A DNA stretch of 64,000 bases from Mycobacterium sp. OTB74 (GTDB taxonomy: Bacteria; Actinomycetota; Actinomycetes; Mycobacteriales; Mycobacteriaceae), in the NCBI RefSeq assembly GCF_029892685.1, contig NZ_JARXVD010000001.1, forward strand, positions 62,001 through 126,000. Direction: 5' to 3'. The notes beneath the pieces were generated by a model, which searched no databases, was not told the DNA's origin, and worked only from the letters and a program-made list of their open reading frames with translations. Positions 19,412-29,086 of this stretch are shown here, piece after piece. The stretch's first letter is position 1. Each line of letters begins with the position of its first letter. Position numbers and translations under genes: made by a program.

Positions 19412-21277
19412 ATGCGCTCACTGATCCGCTGGACCGCGTTGGCGGTGGTCCTGACCCTTGCCGCGGGCTGCTCGGACCGGCCCGCCGGGTCCGGGCCGTT
19501 CCCGTCCGCGTTCCGGCCGTTCCCAGCCGCGGCCGGCCGCGGTCCGTGCACGGTGCACAGTGACAGCGACGTGCCCGCCACCATGCGCGACGGGACAGTG
19601 TTGCGCGCAGACGTGTACCGCCCGCAGACCAACGACCCGGTGCCGGTGATCCTGATGCGTACGCAGTACGGAAAATCCGGTGCGCAGACCGACCCGTCTC
19701 GTTATCAACCGCCGGACTGGTTCGCCTCCCACTGTTATCTCGTTGTGGTGCAGGATGTTCGGGGCCAAGGCAGCTCAGGTGGGGTGTTCAGCGAGTTCAC
19801 CAACGATATGGCCGATGGCTACGACACCGTCGAGTGGGCAGCCCGGTTGCCCGGAGCCAATGGCAAGGTCGGCATGTACGGGTCGTCGTATGTCGGTGCG
19901 ACACAATGGCTTGCCGCGGTGGCGGCGCCGCCGCATCTGGTGACCATCGTGCCGGCCAACACCGGCTCGGACTACTACGACGGCTGGACCTACGAGGGTG
20001 GCGAATTCCGGTTGGGGTTCGTGCAGCCGTGGGCGATCAGTTCGATCGCGCTGACCGCCGCCCGCAACCGAGGCGATCAGGCAGCAGCGGCGCAGTTGCA
20101 GGCGGCATCAGACGATCCGACCCGTTGGCTGAACTTCCGTCCGCAAAAAGACCTTCCGCCCTTGCAGCCCGCCAATCCCACGGTCGCGCCATGGTATTTC
20201 GATTGGGTGCGGCACTCTGCCCGCGACGACTTCTGGCAGCGGGTATCGATCAGAGACCGATACCCGTCGGTGCGAATCCCGGTACTGCACTTCGAGGGTT
20301 GGTATGACGCTTTCTTGTCTGGTGGGCTGGAGAACTTCGCCGGCATGGTGGCCCAAGGCGGCAGCGAAACGGCCAGGGATAACCAGCGTCTGGTGATCGG
20401 ACCATGGGACCACCTGGCTTGGGGGCGCCCCGATTCCAAACCCGCACCCTTGTTGAGAGACATTGGCCCAGTGGGAAATAGCCCCATCAATGAGCTGATG
20501 CTGGCCTGGTATGACCACTTTCTCAAAGGCATCGACAACGGGGTGGCCGGCAAGCCACGGGTCGACTATTTCGTGATGGGCGCCAACACCTGGAAGTCGT
20601 CGACAAATTGGCCGCTGCCACAGACACAGTGGATCAACTACTACCTCTCGGGTGCCGGCGGCATAGCAGACCGAGCCGGCGCGCTGCTGCCGGTGCTGCC
20701 CGGCCCCCAGCCGCCGGACGTGTTCACCTACAACCCGCTGGACCCGGCGCCGAGCCTGGGCGGGCATTCCTGCTGTGACGCTCTGACTGGACCACAGGGG
20801 CCGTACGACCAGACACCGGTGCAACAACGTTCAGATGTGCTGGTCTACACCGGGGATCCGGTGGCACACGACACCGAGATCACCGGGCCGGCCACCGTCA
20901 CGCTGTGGGCCGAATCATCAGCCGTGGATACCGATTTCACCGCCAAGCTGGTGGTGGTCAAGCCCGATGGGCGAGCGATCAACCTGAACAACGGGATTGC
21001 GCGGGCGTCGTTCCGGGACTCGCTGGCCGCGCCCACCCCGATCGTGCCGGGCCAGCCGTATCAGTATCGAATTGCCGTGTGGCCCACAAGTTATCGGCTC
21101 GATGGGGGCGACCGGGTGCGGCTGGAGATTTCGAGTAGTGATTACCCGCAGTTCGCGCCGAACCCTAATACCGGTGCGCCGTTCGGCAGGGACCCCGCGA
21201 CCGTGCCGGCGACGCAGACCATCCTGCATGACCCGGCGCACCCGTCGTCGGTGACGTTGCCGGTGATCGGTGGCTGA
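19412..21277 (+). CDS. Lipoprotein CocE/NonD-family hydrolase
   Basis: A 621-residue exported acyl hydrolase of the X-Pro dipeptidyl-peptidase/cocaine-esterase family. A signal peptide with lipobox LAAGC gives a lipidated Cys at about residue 20. The alpha/beta-hydrolase region has VVVQDVRGQGSSGG, the nucleophile elbow YGSSYVGATQ and GPWDHLAWGRP with the catalytic His; the last 170 residues form the jelly-roll domain (TLWAESSAVDTDFTAKLVVVKPDG). ATG 19412 gives the signal peptide; GTG 19403 is an alternative. M. tuberculosis lacks a gene at this place between sahH and tmk, so this is probably an insertion. Natural substrate unknown. Confidence 0.9.
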   Translation: MRSLIRWTALAVVLTLAAGCSDRPAGSGPFPSAFRPFPAAAGRGPCTVHSDSDVPATMRDGTVLRADVYRPQTNDPVPVILMRTQYGKSGAQTDPSRYQPPDWFASHCYLVVVQDVRGQGSSGGVFSEFTNDMADGYDTVEWAARLPGANGKVGMYGSSYVGATQWLAAVAAPPHLVTIVPANTGSDYYDGWTYEGGEFRLGFVQPWAISSIALTAARNRGDQAAAAQLQAASDDPTRWLNFRPQKDLPPLQPANPTVAPWYFDWVRHSARDDFWQRVSIRDRYPSVRIPVLHFEGWYDAFLSGGLENFAGMVAQGGSETARDNQRLVIGPWDHLAWGRPDSKPAPLLRDIGPVGNSPINELMLAWYDHFLKGIDNGVAGKPRVDYFVMGANTWKSSTNWPLPQTQWINYYLSGAGGIADRAGALLPVLPGPQPPDVFTYNPLDPAPSLGGHSCCDALTGPQGPYDQTPVQQRSDVLVYTGDPVAHDTEITGPATVTLWAESSAVDTDFTAKLVVVKPDGRAINLNNGIARASFRDSLAAPTPIVPGQPYQYRIAVWPTSYRLDGGDRVRLEISSSDYPQFAPNPNTGAPFGRDPATVPATQTILHDPAHPSSVTLPVIGG

Positions 21278-21334
21278 ATGCTCGCTGGTCGGTCGGACCG
21301 CCGAGAGCCTCGATGCACCGATTACGCTCGCTGA

Positions 21335-21964
21335 GTGCTGATCGCAATCGAGGGTGTCGACGGGGCGGGCAAGAACACGCTGACCCGGGGGTTGTGCACA
21401 CACCTGGCGCAGCAGGGCAAGTCAGTTGCGACGCTGGCCTTTCCGCGCTACGGCCGCTCCTTCGAGGCTGACCTGGCCGCCGAGGCGCTGCACGGTGGGC
21501 ACGGTGACCTGGCCGAATCGGTGTACGCCATGGCAACGCTGTTCGCGCTCGACCGGGCCGGCGCGCGCGCCGAGATCACCGAACTGGCTGAGACCCACGA
21601 CGTGGTGATCCTCGACCGCTACGTCGCGTCCAACGCTGCGTACAGCGCCGCACGTCTGCACCAGGGCGCCGACGGCGACGTGGTCGCCTGGGTGTGTGAA
21701 CTGGAATTCAGGCGGTTCGCGCTGCCGGTGCCGGACTGGCAGCTGTACCTGAATGTGCCCACCGAACTGGCCGCCGAGCGGGCGGCCCGTCGCGAGGCGG
21801 ACGATGCCGCCCGAACCCGCGACGCCTACGAGCGTGACGGCGGCCTGCAGCGCCGCACCGGCGAAGTGTATGCGGCTCTGGCGGCGGAAAACTGGGCCGG
21901 CCCCTGGGCTGTGGTGGCCCCTGATGCCGATGCAGCGGAGTTGGCCGCCCGACTGCTGTCCTGA
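21335..21964 (+). CDS. tmk: Thymidylate kinase
   Basis: Phosphorylates dTMP to dTDP. The 209-residue protein has the P-loop EGVDGAGKNTL, the DRY motif in VVILDRYVASNAAYSAARL, and the mycobacterial features of an Asn in the P-loop region and a lid lacking the E. coli Arg cluster. GTG 21335 is the only sensible start. It precedes mtrA by 87 bases. Confidence 0.97.
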   Translation: MLIAIEGVDGAGKNTLTRGLCTHLAQQGKSVATLAFPRYGRSFEADLAAEALHGGHGDLAESVYAMATLFALDRAGARAEITELAETHDVVILDRYVASNAAYSAARLHQGADGDVVAWVCELEFRRFALPVPDWQLYLNVPTELAAERAARREADDAARTRDAYERDGGLQRRTGEVYAALAAENWAGPWAVVAPDADAAELAARLLS

Positions 21965-22051
21965 ATCTGGCAGGACGCTCACCTGCAAGTTGTTAAGCAA
22001 GTGGCAAAACACCCATCGGAGATCACAGCTTTATCGCGATCTGGTGACACG

Positions 22052-22738
22052 ATGGACGCTATGAGGCAACGCATTCTGGTCGTCGACGACGACCCCTCGC
22101 TGGCCGAGATGCTCACCATTGTGCTGCGCGGTGAAGGCTTCGACACCGCGGTGATCGGCGACGGCAGCCAGGCGCTGACCGCGGTTCGTGAGCTGCGTCC
22201 GGACCTGGTGCTGCTGGACCTCATGTTGCCCGGAATGAATGGCATCGACGTGTGTCGCGTGCTGCGTGCCGACTCGGGTGTGCCGATTGTGATGCTGACC
22301 GCCAAGACCGACACCGTCGACGTGGTGCTGGGCTTGGAATCAGGCGCTGACGACTACGTGATGAAGCCCTTCAAGCCGAAGGAGCTGGTGGCCCGGGTGC
22401 GGGCTCGGTTGCGTCGGAACGACGATGAGCCCGCCGAGATGCTGTCCATCGCTGACGTCGACATTGATGTTCCGGCACACAAGGTGACCCGCGCCGGCGA
22501 GCAGATTTCACTGACGCCGCTGGAATTCGACCTGCTCGTCGCACTGGCCCGTAAACCCCGTCAGGTGTTTACTCGTGATGTGCTCCTCGAACAGGTGTGG
22601 GGCTACCGGCATCCGGCAGACACCCGGTTGGTGAACGTGCATGTGCAGCGGTTGCGGGCCAAAGTCGAGAAGGACCCGGAGAACCCGCAGGTGGTGCTGA
22701 CCGTTCGAGGAGTGGGATACAAGGCCGGACCTCCGTGA
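22052..22738 (+). CDS. mtrA: Response regulator MtrA
   Basis: Essential OmpR/PhoB-type transcription factor linking DNA replication, division and cell-wall genes. The 228-residue protein has a receiver domain (1-120) with acidic pocket VVDDD, phosphoacceptor in VLLDLMLPG, TAKTD and the Lys of VMKPFKPKEL, and a winged-helix domain (about 130-225) with QVWGYRHPADTRLVNVHVQRLR. ATG 22052 reproduces the known N-terminus MD-MRQRILVV; the open frame continues upstream to 22001. mtrB follows 64 bases downstream. Confidence 0.98.
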   Translation: MDAMRQRILVVDDDPSLAEMLTIVLRGEGFDTAVIGDGSQALTAVRELRPDLVLLDLMLPGMNGIDVCRVLRADSGVPIVMLTAKTDTVDVVLGLESGADDYVMKPFKPKELVARVRARLRRNDDEPAEMLSIADVDIDVPAHKVTRAGEQISLTPLEFDLLVALARKPRQVFTRDVLLEQVWGYRHPADTRLVNVHVQRLRAKVEKDPENPQVVLTVRGVGYKAGPP

Positions 22739-22802
22739 TCGATCGGCTCGTCGTGGTCGTGATCCGGCATCGCACGCGGGTCCGGCCCAGTAGGCGGTGC
22801 CG

Positions 22803-24491
22803 GTGATCTTCAGTTCCAGACGGCGCGGTCGTAGCCGTTTCGGTTCCGGCTCTCTGATGCGTGGGCTTGGCACCATCGGCCGGGTGGTCGGGTTTGCCTG
22901 GCGGCGTTCGTTGCAGTTGCGGGTTGTCTCGATGACGCTCGGACTGTCCTTGGCAGTCATCCTGGTCCTGGGCTTCGTGCTCACCAGCCAGATCACCGAC
23001 CGAATCTTGGAAGCCAAGGTCCGGGCCGGCACCGAGGAGATCGAGCGCGCGCGCACCACGGTGAGCGGCATCGTCGGTGGTGAGGAAACCAGGTCGCTGG
23101 ACAGCAGCCTGCAGCTGGCCCGCAACACGCTGGTCGACCGCAAGGCCGAGTCCGGTTCTGGGCTGGCCGGGGCGTTCGACGCCGTGCTGGTGGTGCCCGG
23201 CGATGGGCCGCGGGCGGCCACCTCGGCCGGACCGGTCAGTGAGGTGCCCAATACGTTGCGCGACTTCATCAAAGCCGGCCAGGTCAGCTACCAGTACGCA
23301 ACTGTGCACACCGAGGGCTACTCAGGTCCGGCACTGATCGTCGGCAGCCCGACGTCGTCTCCGGTCACCAATCTTGAGCTGTACCTGATCTTTCCGCTGA
23401 ACAACGAGGAAAGCACCATCGCGTTGGTGCGCGGCACCATGGCCACCGGCGGCATCGTGCTGCTGGGCTTGCTGGCGGCCATCGCATTGCTGGTGGCCCG
23501 GCAGATCGTGCTGCCGGTACGTTCGGCGTCGAGGATTGCCGAGCGGTTCGCCGAGGGACATCTCACCGAACGCATGCCGGTGCGTGGTGAGGACGACATG
23601 GCCCGGCTGGCGGTGTCGTTCAATGACATGGCCGAAAGCCTGCACCGGCAGATCACCCAGCTCGAAGAGTTCGGAAACCTGCAGCGCCGCTTCACTTCTG
23701 ACGTCAGTCATGAACTGCGAACGCCCTTGACCACGGTGCGAATGGCCGCCGATTTGATTTACGACCACAGCGACGAGTTGGACCCCGCACTGCGGCGGTC
23801 GACTGAGCTGATGGTCAACGAGCTGGACCGGTTCGAGACCCTGCTGGCCGATCTGTTGGAGATTTCCCGCCACGACGCGGGTGTGGCCGAGTTGTCGGTA
23901 GAGTCGGTCGACCTGCGCGAGACCGTACAGAGCGCATTGGACAATGTGGGGCACCTGGCCGCCGATGCGAACGTCGAACTGGACGTTGACCTTCCGGACG
24001 ATGAAGTGATCGCCGAGGTCGACCCGCGCCGTGTCGAACGTATCCTGCGCAACCTGATCGCCAATGCGATCGACCACGCCGAGCGCAAGCCGGTGGTGAT
24101 CCGGATGGCCGCCGATGTCGACACCGTGGCCGTCACCGTCCGCGATTTCGGGGTGGGCCTGCGACCGGGGGAGGAGAAGCTGGTGTTCAGCCGGTTCTGG
24201 CGCTCCGACCCGTCACGCGTACGTCGTTCTGGCGGAACCGGTTTGGGCCTGGCCATCAGTATCGAGGACGCCCGCCTGCACCAGGGCCGGCTGGAGGCGT
24301 GGGGCGAACCGGGCAATGGCGCGTGCTTCCGGCTCACCTTGCCGCTGGTCCGCGGCCACAAGGTTACGACCAGTCCGCTGCCGCTCAAACCCGTTGCCTC
24401 TGAACCGACATCGGGGCCCAACCCGCGGGTGTCAGAACCGAAGTCGGGGCCCAACCCGCGGGCGCCGGAGCCGGCAGGGGACACGGCGTGA
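22803..24491 (+). CDS. mtrB: Sensor histidine kinase MtrB
   Basis: Membrane kinase that phosphorylates MtrA and localises to septa. The 562-residue protein has a membrane segment at about 42-62, an extracytoplasmic domain to about 210, a second segment, a HAMP domain, the HisKA box [17 protein letters not shown] and the ATPase boxes [22 protein letters not shown] and [14 protein letters not shown] 22803 is preferred; GTG 22797 is also possible. The C-terminal tail has an 11-residue repeat ([11 protein letters not shown] / [11 protein letters not shown]), not part of the kinase. The stop overlaps lpqB. Confidence 0.97.
   Translation: MIFSSRRRGRSRFGSGSLMRGLGTIGRVVGFAWRRSLQLRVVSMTLGLSLAVILVLGFVLTSQITDRILEAKVRAGTEEIERARTTVSGIVGGEETRSLDSSLQLARNTLVDRKAESGSGLAGAFDAVLVVPGDGPRAATSAGPVSEVPNTLRDFIKAGQVSYQYATVHTEGYSGPALIVGSPTSSPVTNLELYLIFPLNNEESTIALVRGTMATGGIVLLGLLAAIALLVARQIVLPVRSASRIAERFAEGHLTERMPVRGEDDMARLAVSFNDMAESLHRQITQLEEFGNLQRRFTSDVSHELRTPLTTVRMAADLIYDHSDELDPALRRSTELMVNELDRFETLLADLLEISRHDAGVAELSVESVDLRETVQSALDNVGHLAADANVELDVDLPDDEVIAEVDPRRVERILRNLIANAIDHAERKPVVIRMAADVDTVAVTVRDFGVGLRPGEEKLVFSRFWRSDPSRVRRSGGTGLGLAISIEDARLHQGRLEAWGEPGNGACFRLTLPLVRGHKVTTSPLPLKPVASEPTSGPNPRVSEPKSGPNPRAPEPAGDTA
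24399..24464 (+). repeat. 33-base tandem repeat in the mtrB tail
   Basis: Two adjoining 33-base units, 24399-24431 and 24432-24464, share TCGGGGCCCAACCCGCGGG and differ at a few positions, encoding an 11-residue repeat at the kinase C-terminus. Confidence 0.9.
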
Positions 24492-26257
24492 GCCGCGCGG
24501 GAGCAGTCCTCGCTGCGTGCTTACTGCTCGCCGCGGTCCTGGCGGGTTGTGCCGGTGTCCCGACCTCGTCGGCTCCGCAGGCGGTGGGTACCGTCGACCG
24601 ACCCGTGCCGCGGAGCCTGCCGACCCCGACCCCTGGCATGGACCCGGACGTCCTGCTGCGCGAATTCCTCAAGGCCACAGCCGATCCCGCATCCCGGCAC
24701 CTGGCGGCGCGGCAGTTCCTCACCGGATCAGCTTCGCATTCCTGGGACGACGCCGGCAGCGCGTTGCTCATCGACCGCGTGGTGTTCGTGGAAACCCGTG
24801 GCGCTGACCGGGTTTCGGTGACCATGCATGCCGACATCCTGGGCTCGCTGTCGGACAACGGAGTGTTCGAGACCGGTGAGGGCGAGTTACCCGATCCCGG
24901 TCCCATCGAGCTGGTCAAAACGCCGGGCGGCTGGCGCATCGACAAGTTGCCCAACGGGGTGTTCCTGGACTGGCAGCAGTTCCAGTCCACCTACAAACGG
25001 CACACGCTGTACTTCGTCGACCCCACCGGCAAAACGGTGGTGCCCGATCCGCGATACGTGGCGGTGTCCGACGCCGACCAACTGGCGACCGAACTGGTGA
25101 CCAAGCTGTTGTCGGGACCGCGGCCGGAGATGGCGAATACGGTGCGCAATCTGATGGGCTCACCGCTGCGCCTGCGCGGCCCGGTGACCCGCGCAGACGG
25201 CGGCAAGACCGGCGTGGGACGCGGCTACGGCGGTGCCCGCGTCGACTTGGAGAGTCTGTCGACCACTGACCCACACAGCCGGCAATTGCTTGCCGCGCAG
25301 ATCATTTGGACCCTGTCACGCTCCGGTGTCAACGGACCGTATGTGATCAACGCCGATGGTGCCGCCCTGGACGACCGGTTCGCCCAGGGCTGGAACACCT
25401 CGGACGTGGCAGCCACTGATCCGGGTGCAGACCCGGGAGCGGCGGCGGGCCTACACGCGTTGGTGGGCGGCTCGCTGGTGTCGTTGGAAGGCGGCAACGC
25501 ACCCCGGGTGCAGGGGGCATTCGGCCAGATGCCCGGCCAGACAGCGGCGGCGCTCTCGCGATCCGGACAGGAAGTCGCATCGGTCGTCACGCTGCGCCCC
25601 GGCGCCCCGGACGCAGCGTCCTCGCTGTGGGTTGGACCCCGAGGCGGTGACGCCGCGCAATCCCTCGACAGCCATACCCTGACCCGGCCGAGTTGGTCGT
25701 TGGACGACGCGATCTGGACGGTGGTCGACGGCAACAACGTGGTGCGCGTCATCCAGGAGGCGGCCTCTGGGCAGCCGGCACGTATCCCGGTCGATTCCAC
25801 CGCGGTGGCCACCCGTTTTCCCGGGCCGATCGCCGAGCTGCAGCTGTCCCGGGACTCCACGCGGGCGGCCATGGTCATCAACGGGCAGGTGATCCTGGCC
25901 AGCATCGAGCAGACTCCAGGCGGGCAGTTCGCCCTGACCTACCCGCGCCGGCTGGGCTTCGGCTTGGGCAACACCGCGGTGTCGCTGTCCTGGAGGACTG
26001 GTGACGACATCGTGGTGTCGCGTACCGATCCGCAGCATCCGGTGTCCTACGTGAATCTCGACGGGGTCAATTCCGACGGGCCGGCACAGAATCTGAACGG
26101 CCCGGTTTCTGCGGTGGCCGCCAACCCGTCGACGGTCTACGTCTCCGATCAGCGTGGCGTGGTGCAACTTTCGGCGTCGGCCCCGAACAACGATCTGACG
26201 TGGGTGGACGTGCGCCCGCTGATGCTCCCCGGCTCGATACCTGTCCTTCCCGGCTGA
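24488..26257 (+). CDS. lpqB: Lipoprotein LpqB, MtrB accessory protein
   Basis: Exported lipoprotein that interacts with the extracytoplasmic part of MtrB and modulates MtrA phosphorylation. The 589-residue protein has a signal peptide with lipobox VLAGC, a GerMN-like domain (about residues 165-300: [33 protein letters not shown]) and a C-terminal beta-propeller-like region with repeated hydrophobic blades. GTG 24488 overlaps the mtrB stop (GTGA), so the mtrA-mtrB-lpqB operon is coupled. Confidence 0.96.
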   Translation: MSRAGAVLAACLLLAAVLAGCAGVPTSSAPQAVGTVDRPVPRSLPTPTPGMDPDVLLREFLKATADPASRHLAARQFLTGSASHSWDDAGSALLIDRVVFVETRGADRVSVTMHADILGSLSDNGVFETGEGELPDPGPIELVKTPGGWRIDKLPNGVFLDWQQFQSTYKRHTLYFVDPTGKTVVPDPRYVAVSDADQLATELVTKLLSGPRPEMANTVRNLMGSPLRLRGPVTRADGGKTGVGRGYGGARVDLESLSTTDPHSRQLLAAQIIWTLSRSGVNGPYVINADGAALDDRFAQGWNTSDVAATDPGADPGAAAGLHALVGGSLVSLEGGNAPRVQGAFGQMPGQTAAALSRSGQEVASVVTLRPGAPDAASSLWVGPRGGDAAQSLDSHTLTRPSWSLDDAIWTVVDGNNVVRVIQEAASGQPARIPVDSTAVATRFPGPIAELQLSRDSTRAAMVINGQVILASIEQTPGGQFALTYPRRLGFGLGNTAVSLSWRTGDDIVVSRTDPQHPVSYVNLDGVNSDGPAQNLNGPVSAVAANPSTVYVSDQRGVVQLSASAPNNDLTWVDVRPLMLPGSIPVLPG

Positions 26258-26318
26258 TCTCTCTCCGCCTCGGCGGCGCCGCTCGGGGAATGTCACACCC
26301 CTTCGTCATGCTGACGTG

Positions 26319-26948
26319 ATGTTGGACCTGGTACTGCCAATTGAATGTGGCGGCTGTGGCGCACCATCGACCAGATGGTGCCCGGTGTGCGTGGCCGAGC
26401 TGGCCCTCCGCCCCGATGAGCCGCACGTGATCATCCCTCGGCAGGACCCGGGGGTTCCGGTGTTCTCGCTGGGCCGGTACGCGGGTGCGCGGCGGCAGGC
26501 GATCGTCGCACTGAAGGAACATGGCCGCGCTGACCTGGTCATTCCACTAGCTGCCGCGGTGTCCGCCGCATTGAACACCCTGATCCGCTGGGGCCTGATC
26601 GTGCCGCCGCTGACTGTGGTTCCGGCGCCGACACGGTCGCTCGCGGCGCGGCGCCGAGGCGGTGACCCGGTGACCAGGATCGCGTCCGCGGCGACGGCGA
26701 GTATTGCCGGTACTGCGGTGCGTCAGGCCCTGACCATGCGGGCGTTCACCCGCGACTCAGTCGGCTTGTCCAGCGCTCAGCGGCAGCGCAACATCAATGG
26801 GCGGGTGCGGCAGCGCGCGCCGGTGACGGGAGAGGTCGTGGTGTTCGACGACATCGTCACCACCGGCGCGACCGCAGCCGAATCAGTGCGGGTCCTGCAC
26901 ACCTCCGGCGCCCATGTGACGGCGGTGCTGGCCATCGCCCACGCCTGA
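26319..26948 (+). CDS. ComF-like phosphoribosyltransferase-fold protein (Rv3242c type)
   Basis: A 209-residue protein with an N-terminal zinc-ribbon-like part (ECGGCGAPSTRWCPVC) and a type I phosphoribosyltransferase core whose PRPP loop is VVVFDDIVTTGATAAES. In naturally competent bacteria ComF helps DNA uptake; in mycobacteria its job is not established, and salvage or DNA repair roles are possible. I chose ATG 26319 over GTG 26316. Its last 66 bases lie on the opposite strand of the next gene, an unusually long tail-to-tail overlap. Confidence 0.88.
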   Translation: MLDLVLPIECGGCGAPSTRWCPVCVAELALRPDEPHVIIPRQDPGVPVFSLGRYAGARRQAIVALKEHGRADLVIPLAAAVSAALNTLIRWGLIVPPLTVVPAPTRSLAARRRGGDPVTRIASAATASIAGTAVRQALTMRAFTRDSVGLSSAQRQRNINGRVRQRAPVTGEVVVFDDIVTTGATAAESVRVLHTSGAHVTAVLAIAHA

Positions 26949-27620
26949 TGTCGCTAATTCGTTGTTGAGCCTGGCATGCAAATCCCGGTCCCCTTTGACG
27001 GAGGTGACGAGTTCGGCAGCGCTGAGTCCAACAATCCCGGCGACGATCTCGATGGCCTCTCGCTCGCTGATTTCTGCAAAGACCCGGTTGGTGCTTGGGG
27101 TGCGTTCCAACGCGGATGGCTGGCCGTCCACCAGTAGCGCGCCGGATCGCGCGACGTAGGTGAGAACCTGCCGACCTGCCAACTCAGGAACGCAGCCATC
27201 CGGCATCTCGACAAGGTCATAGCCCACCCCAAGCGATTCGGTGGCGTTCATCCGCTCCAATTGACGCGCGTTCAGGAACGTGACGTGCAGGCGGATCGAG
27301 GTCCCTGGTGAGGGACACGGTGTCGCCGGGATCGATCCGTACCTGGAGACGCGCGCCGCAAAGACGGTGTCGAAGTCTTGGAATTCGGTGAGCAGGACTG
27401 GAATGTCATCAGTCACCGAACCGCCTGCCGGAAATTTTCGACGCAGTTGCGCCGGCGAAGCGTTCGAGCCAACTGCCGCGACGGGTGTCAGCGCTTTGCC
27501 GCGGATCATTCCGTAGTCGAACGGACCCGGTGTCCCGTGCTGAGGGCTGAACAAATAGGAATGGCTCGGGACGTCGAAGGGATACGCAGCGGCGTGTTCG
27601 AGGTCCGTGTCGGCGGACAT
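26883..27620 (-). CDS. Possible gamma-glutamylcyclotransferase-like protein
   Basis: A 245-residue protein without a firm assignment. PVAAVGSNASPAQLRRKF resembles the substrate-binding GSN loop of the GGCT-like fold, and the middle (RYGSIPATPCPSPGTSI, NATESLGVGYDLVEM) resembles a broad set of bacterial proteins of that type that I remember as uncharacterised. No signal peptide. The start at 27620 (MSADTDLE) avoids a longer Thr-rich N-terminus at 27641. It converges on the comF-like gene and overlaps it by 66 bases, so one of the two C-termini is under dual coding pressure. I saw nothing like it at this spot in M. tuberculosis. Confidence 0.7.
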   Translation of the reverse strand: MSADTDLEHAAAYPFDVPSHSYLFSPQHGTPGPFDYGMIRGKALTPVAAVGSNASPAQLRRKFPAGGSVTDDIPVLLTEFQDFDTVFAARVSRYGSIPATPCPSPGTSIRLHVTFLNARQLERMNATESLGVGYDLVEMPDGCVPELAGRQVLTYVARSGALLVDGQPSALERTPSTNRVFAEISEREAIEIVAGIVGLSAAELVTSVKGDRDLHARLNNELATSGVGDGQHRRHMGAGGVQDPH

Positions 27621-27682
27621 AGTGGTCAGGGTAGCGGCCACCGGTGTCGCCGCGGCTGAATCGGTGCGCCGAGCCGCAAATG

Positions 27683-27716
27683 CCAGTAGGCCCCTCGCGT
27701 GCGAGGGGCCTACTGG
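27683..27716 (-). terminator. Terminator hairpin of the secreted low-complexity protein gene
   Basis: A perfect 16-base-pair stem (CCAGTAGGCCCCTCGC with its complement) with a tiny loop lies 8 bases beyond the stop of the 27725 gene. T runs flank both sides (TTTT on plus, TTT on minus), so it may stop transcription from either direction. Confidence 0.85.
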
Positions 27717-27724
27717 TTTTGGGG

Positions 27725-29086
27725 TTACTTGGCGGAGCCGCTGGAGCTGGAGCTCTTGTCTTTTTTGGTGGTTCCGCTGGTTGCCTTCTTGACGGCATCG
27801 CGGACGCGGCTGGCTGCCTGCTTTGCCGGGTTGGCCTTGCTGGTGGTGGTCTTCGCGGACGTCGACGAATCGGAAGACGTTGCGTCGGAAGACGTTGCGG
27901 TGGTGGCGGTTTCAGTCGTTGCCGGCTTCTGCGTGGTGGTCGCGGTCTTCGCCGAGACCTTCGCCGACTCCTTGGCCGATTCCTTCGTGCTGGTGCTCGA
28001 GGCGGCAGAGCTGTCGGCAGCGCCGGTGCCCGCGGCGTCAGAAGCGTTGGCGGCGTTGGTCTCTGGGGTCGTCGTCGACTTCTCGGTCGTAGTCGCCGTG
28101 GCGGCCTCGGCGACCGTCGCGGAGGTGGCGGCAGCGGTCACGGCCTTGGCGGCCGCAGCAGTGGTCAGCGCCGTGGTGGACGCGGCGGTGGTCGCAGCGA
28201 CGGCCTTGGGCGTGATCTGCTTGAGCGCATCCGCGAATGAACTGTTGATGTAATTGGCCATGCTGAGCGTCGCGGTTGCTTGGTTGAACACATCCGCAGT
28301 GAAGTCGGCGATGCTGTGTTGCACGGCGTTGATGAAGGTGCCCTGGTCTCCTGAGGCTGCGCCGGCCGCGACCGTCTGGATTCCGGTGATGAACTGCTGC
28401 ACCAGGGGCTGCGGTCCGTCGACGTGCCAACCGATACCGATCGTTGAACTGGCCACAGAGAGCACGACGCCGAGGGCGGCGTTTGCGGTGGCGTCAAGGA
28501 TCGGCTGCGGGATACCGGCCACCTGCCCGATTGCATTGATCTCAGGAGTCAGCGCAAAGAGGAAGATATTGATGACCGGCTGGACACCCGCGAGGACGAG
28601 GGCGTTGATCGCGCCGTTCGGGTCGCCGGCGTTGAGCGCCTCGCCCGCGGCCTGCAACGCTGCCGGCAGCCCAGCACCCATATCGTTGAGCGCGGAGGTG
28701 AGTGCCGCCGACGAGGCGGCGTTGGTTTCGGCCAGGTTGGTCAGGTTGGGGCCGAGCTGGTTCAGGCCCGCGAGGACGTTGTTGATGACCTGCGTGCCGA
28801 CACCGACCGGGTTGGCGGCGAACACCTGAGCCCCGGCAACCACGTTGGCGGTGAGCTGGGTCAAGGTCGGATCGGGGGTGGTGAGCGTGTCTTGGATGCT
28901 GCTGTACAGGTCCTGCACGGCGGTAGCCACCGGAGCAAAGACGGTGATCGGGTTGTCCACCGCGGCCGTCAACTGGACGGGCAGATGGACCTGCGGCGTG
29001 GTCGGAACAAGGGGGCTCACCGCGATGGTGCTGGCACCGAGCAGTGCCACGCTCGCGGCCAGATAAGGCCGAGCAGCAACGTGCAT
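27725..29086 (-). CDS. Secreted Ala/Thr/Ser-rich protein, function unknown
   Basis: A 453-residue protein of a mycobacterial type I know only as hypothetical. Residues 1-28 are a signal peptide ending near VSPLVP. Residues about 35-295 are non-polar helical sequence with repeated Asn/Ala patterns (VFAANPVGVGTQVINNVLAG, LTNLAETNAASSAALT), resembling the C-terminal parts of PE/PPE proteins. From about 300 it is almost purely Ala, Thr, Ser, Glu and Lys and ends in a basic tail KDKSSSSSGSAK. A Lys-rich tail could bind cell-wall anions or nucleic acid (inference). It has its own terminator and lies alone between two long non-coding stretches. Confidence 0.8.
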   Translation of the reverse strand: MHVAARPYLAASVALLGASTIAVSPLVPTTPQVHLPVQLTAAVDNPITVFAPVATAVQDLYSSIQDTLTTPDPTLTQLTANVVAGAQVFAANPVGVGTQVINNVLAGLNQLGPNLTNLAETNAASSAALTSALNDMGAGLPAALQAAGEALNAGDPNGAINALVLAGVQPVINIFLFALTPEINAIGQVAGIPQPILDATANAALGVVLSVASSTIGIGWHVDGPQPLVQQFITGIQTVAAGAASGDQGTFINAVQHSIADFTADVFNQATATLSMANYINSSFADALKQITPKAVAATTAASTTALTTAAAAKAVTAAATSATVAEAATATTTEKSTTTPETNAANASDAAGTGAADSSAASSTSTKESAKESAKVSAKTATTTQKPATTETATTATSSDATSSDSSTSAKTTTSKANPAKQAASRVRDAVKKATSGTTKKDKSSSSSGSAK

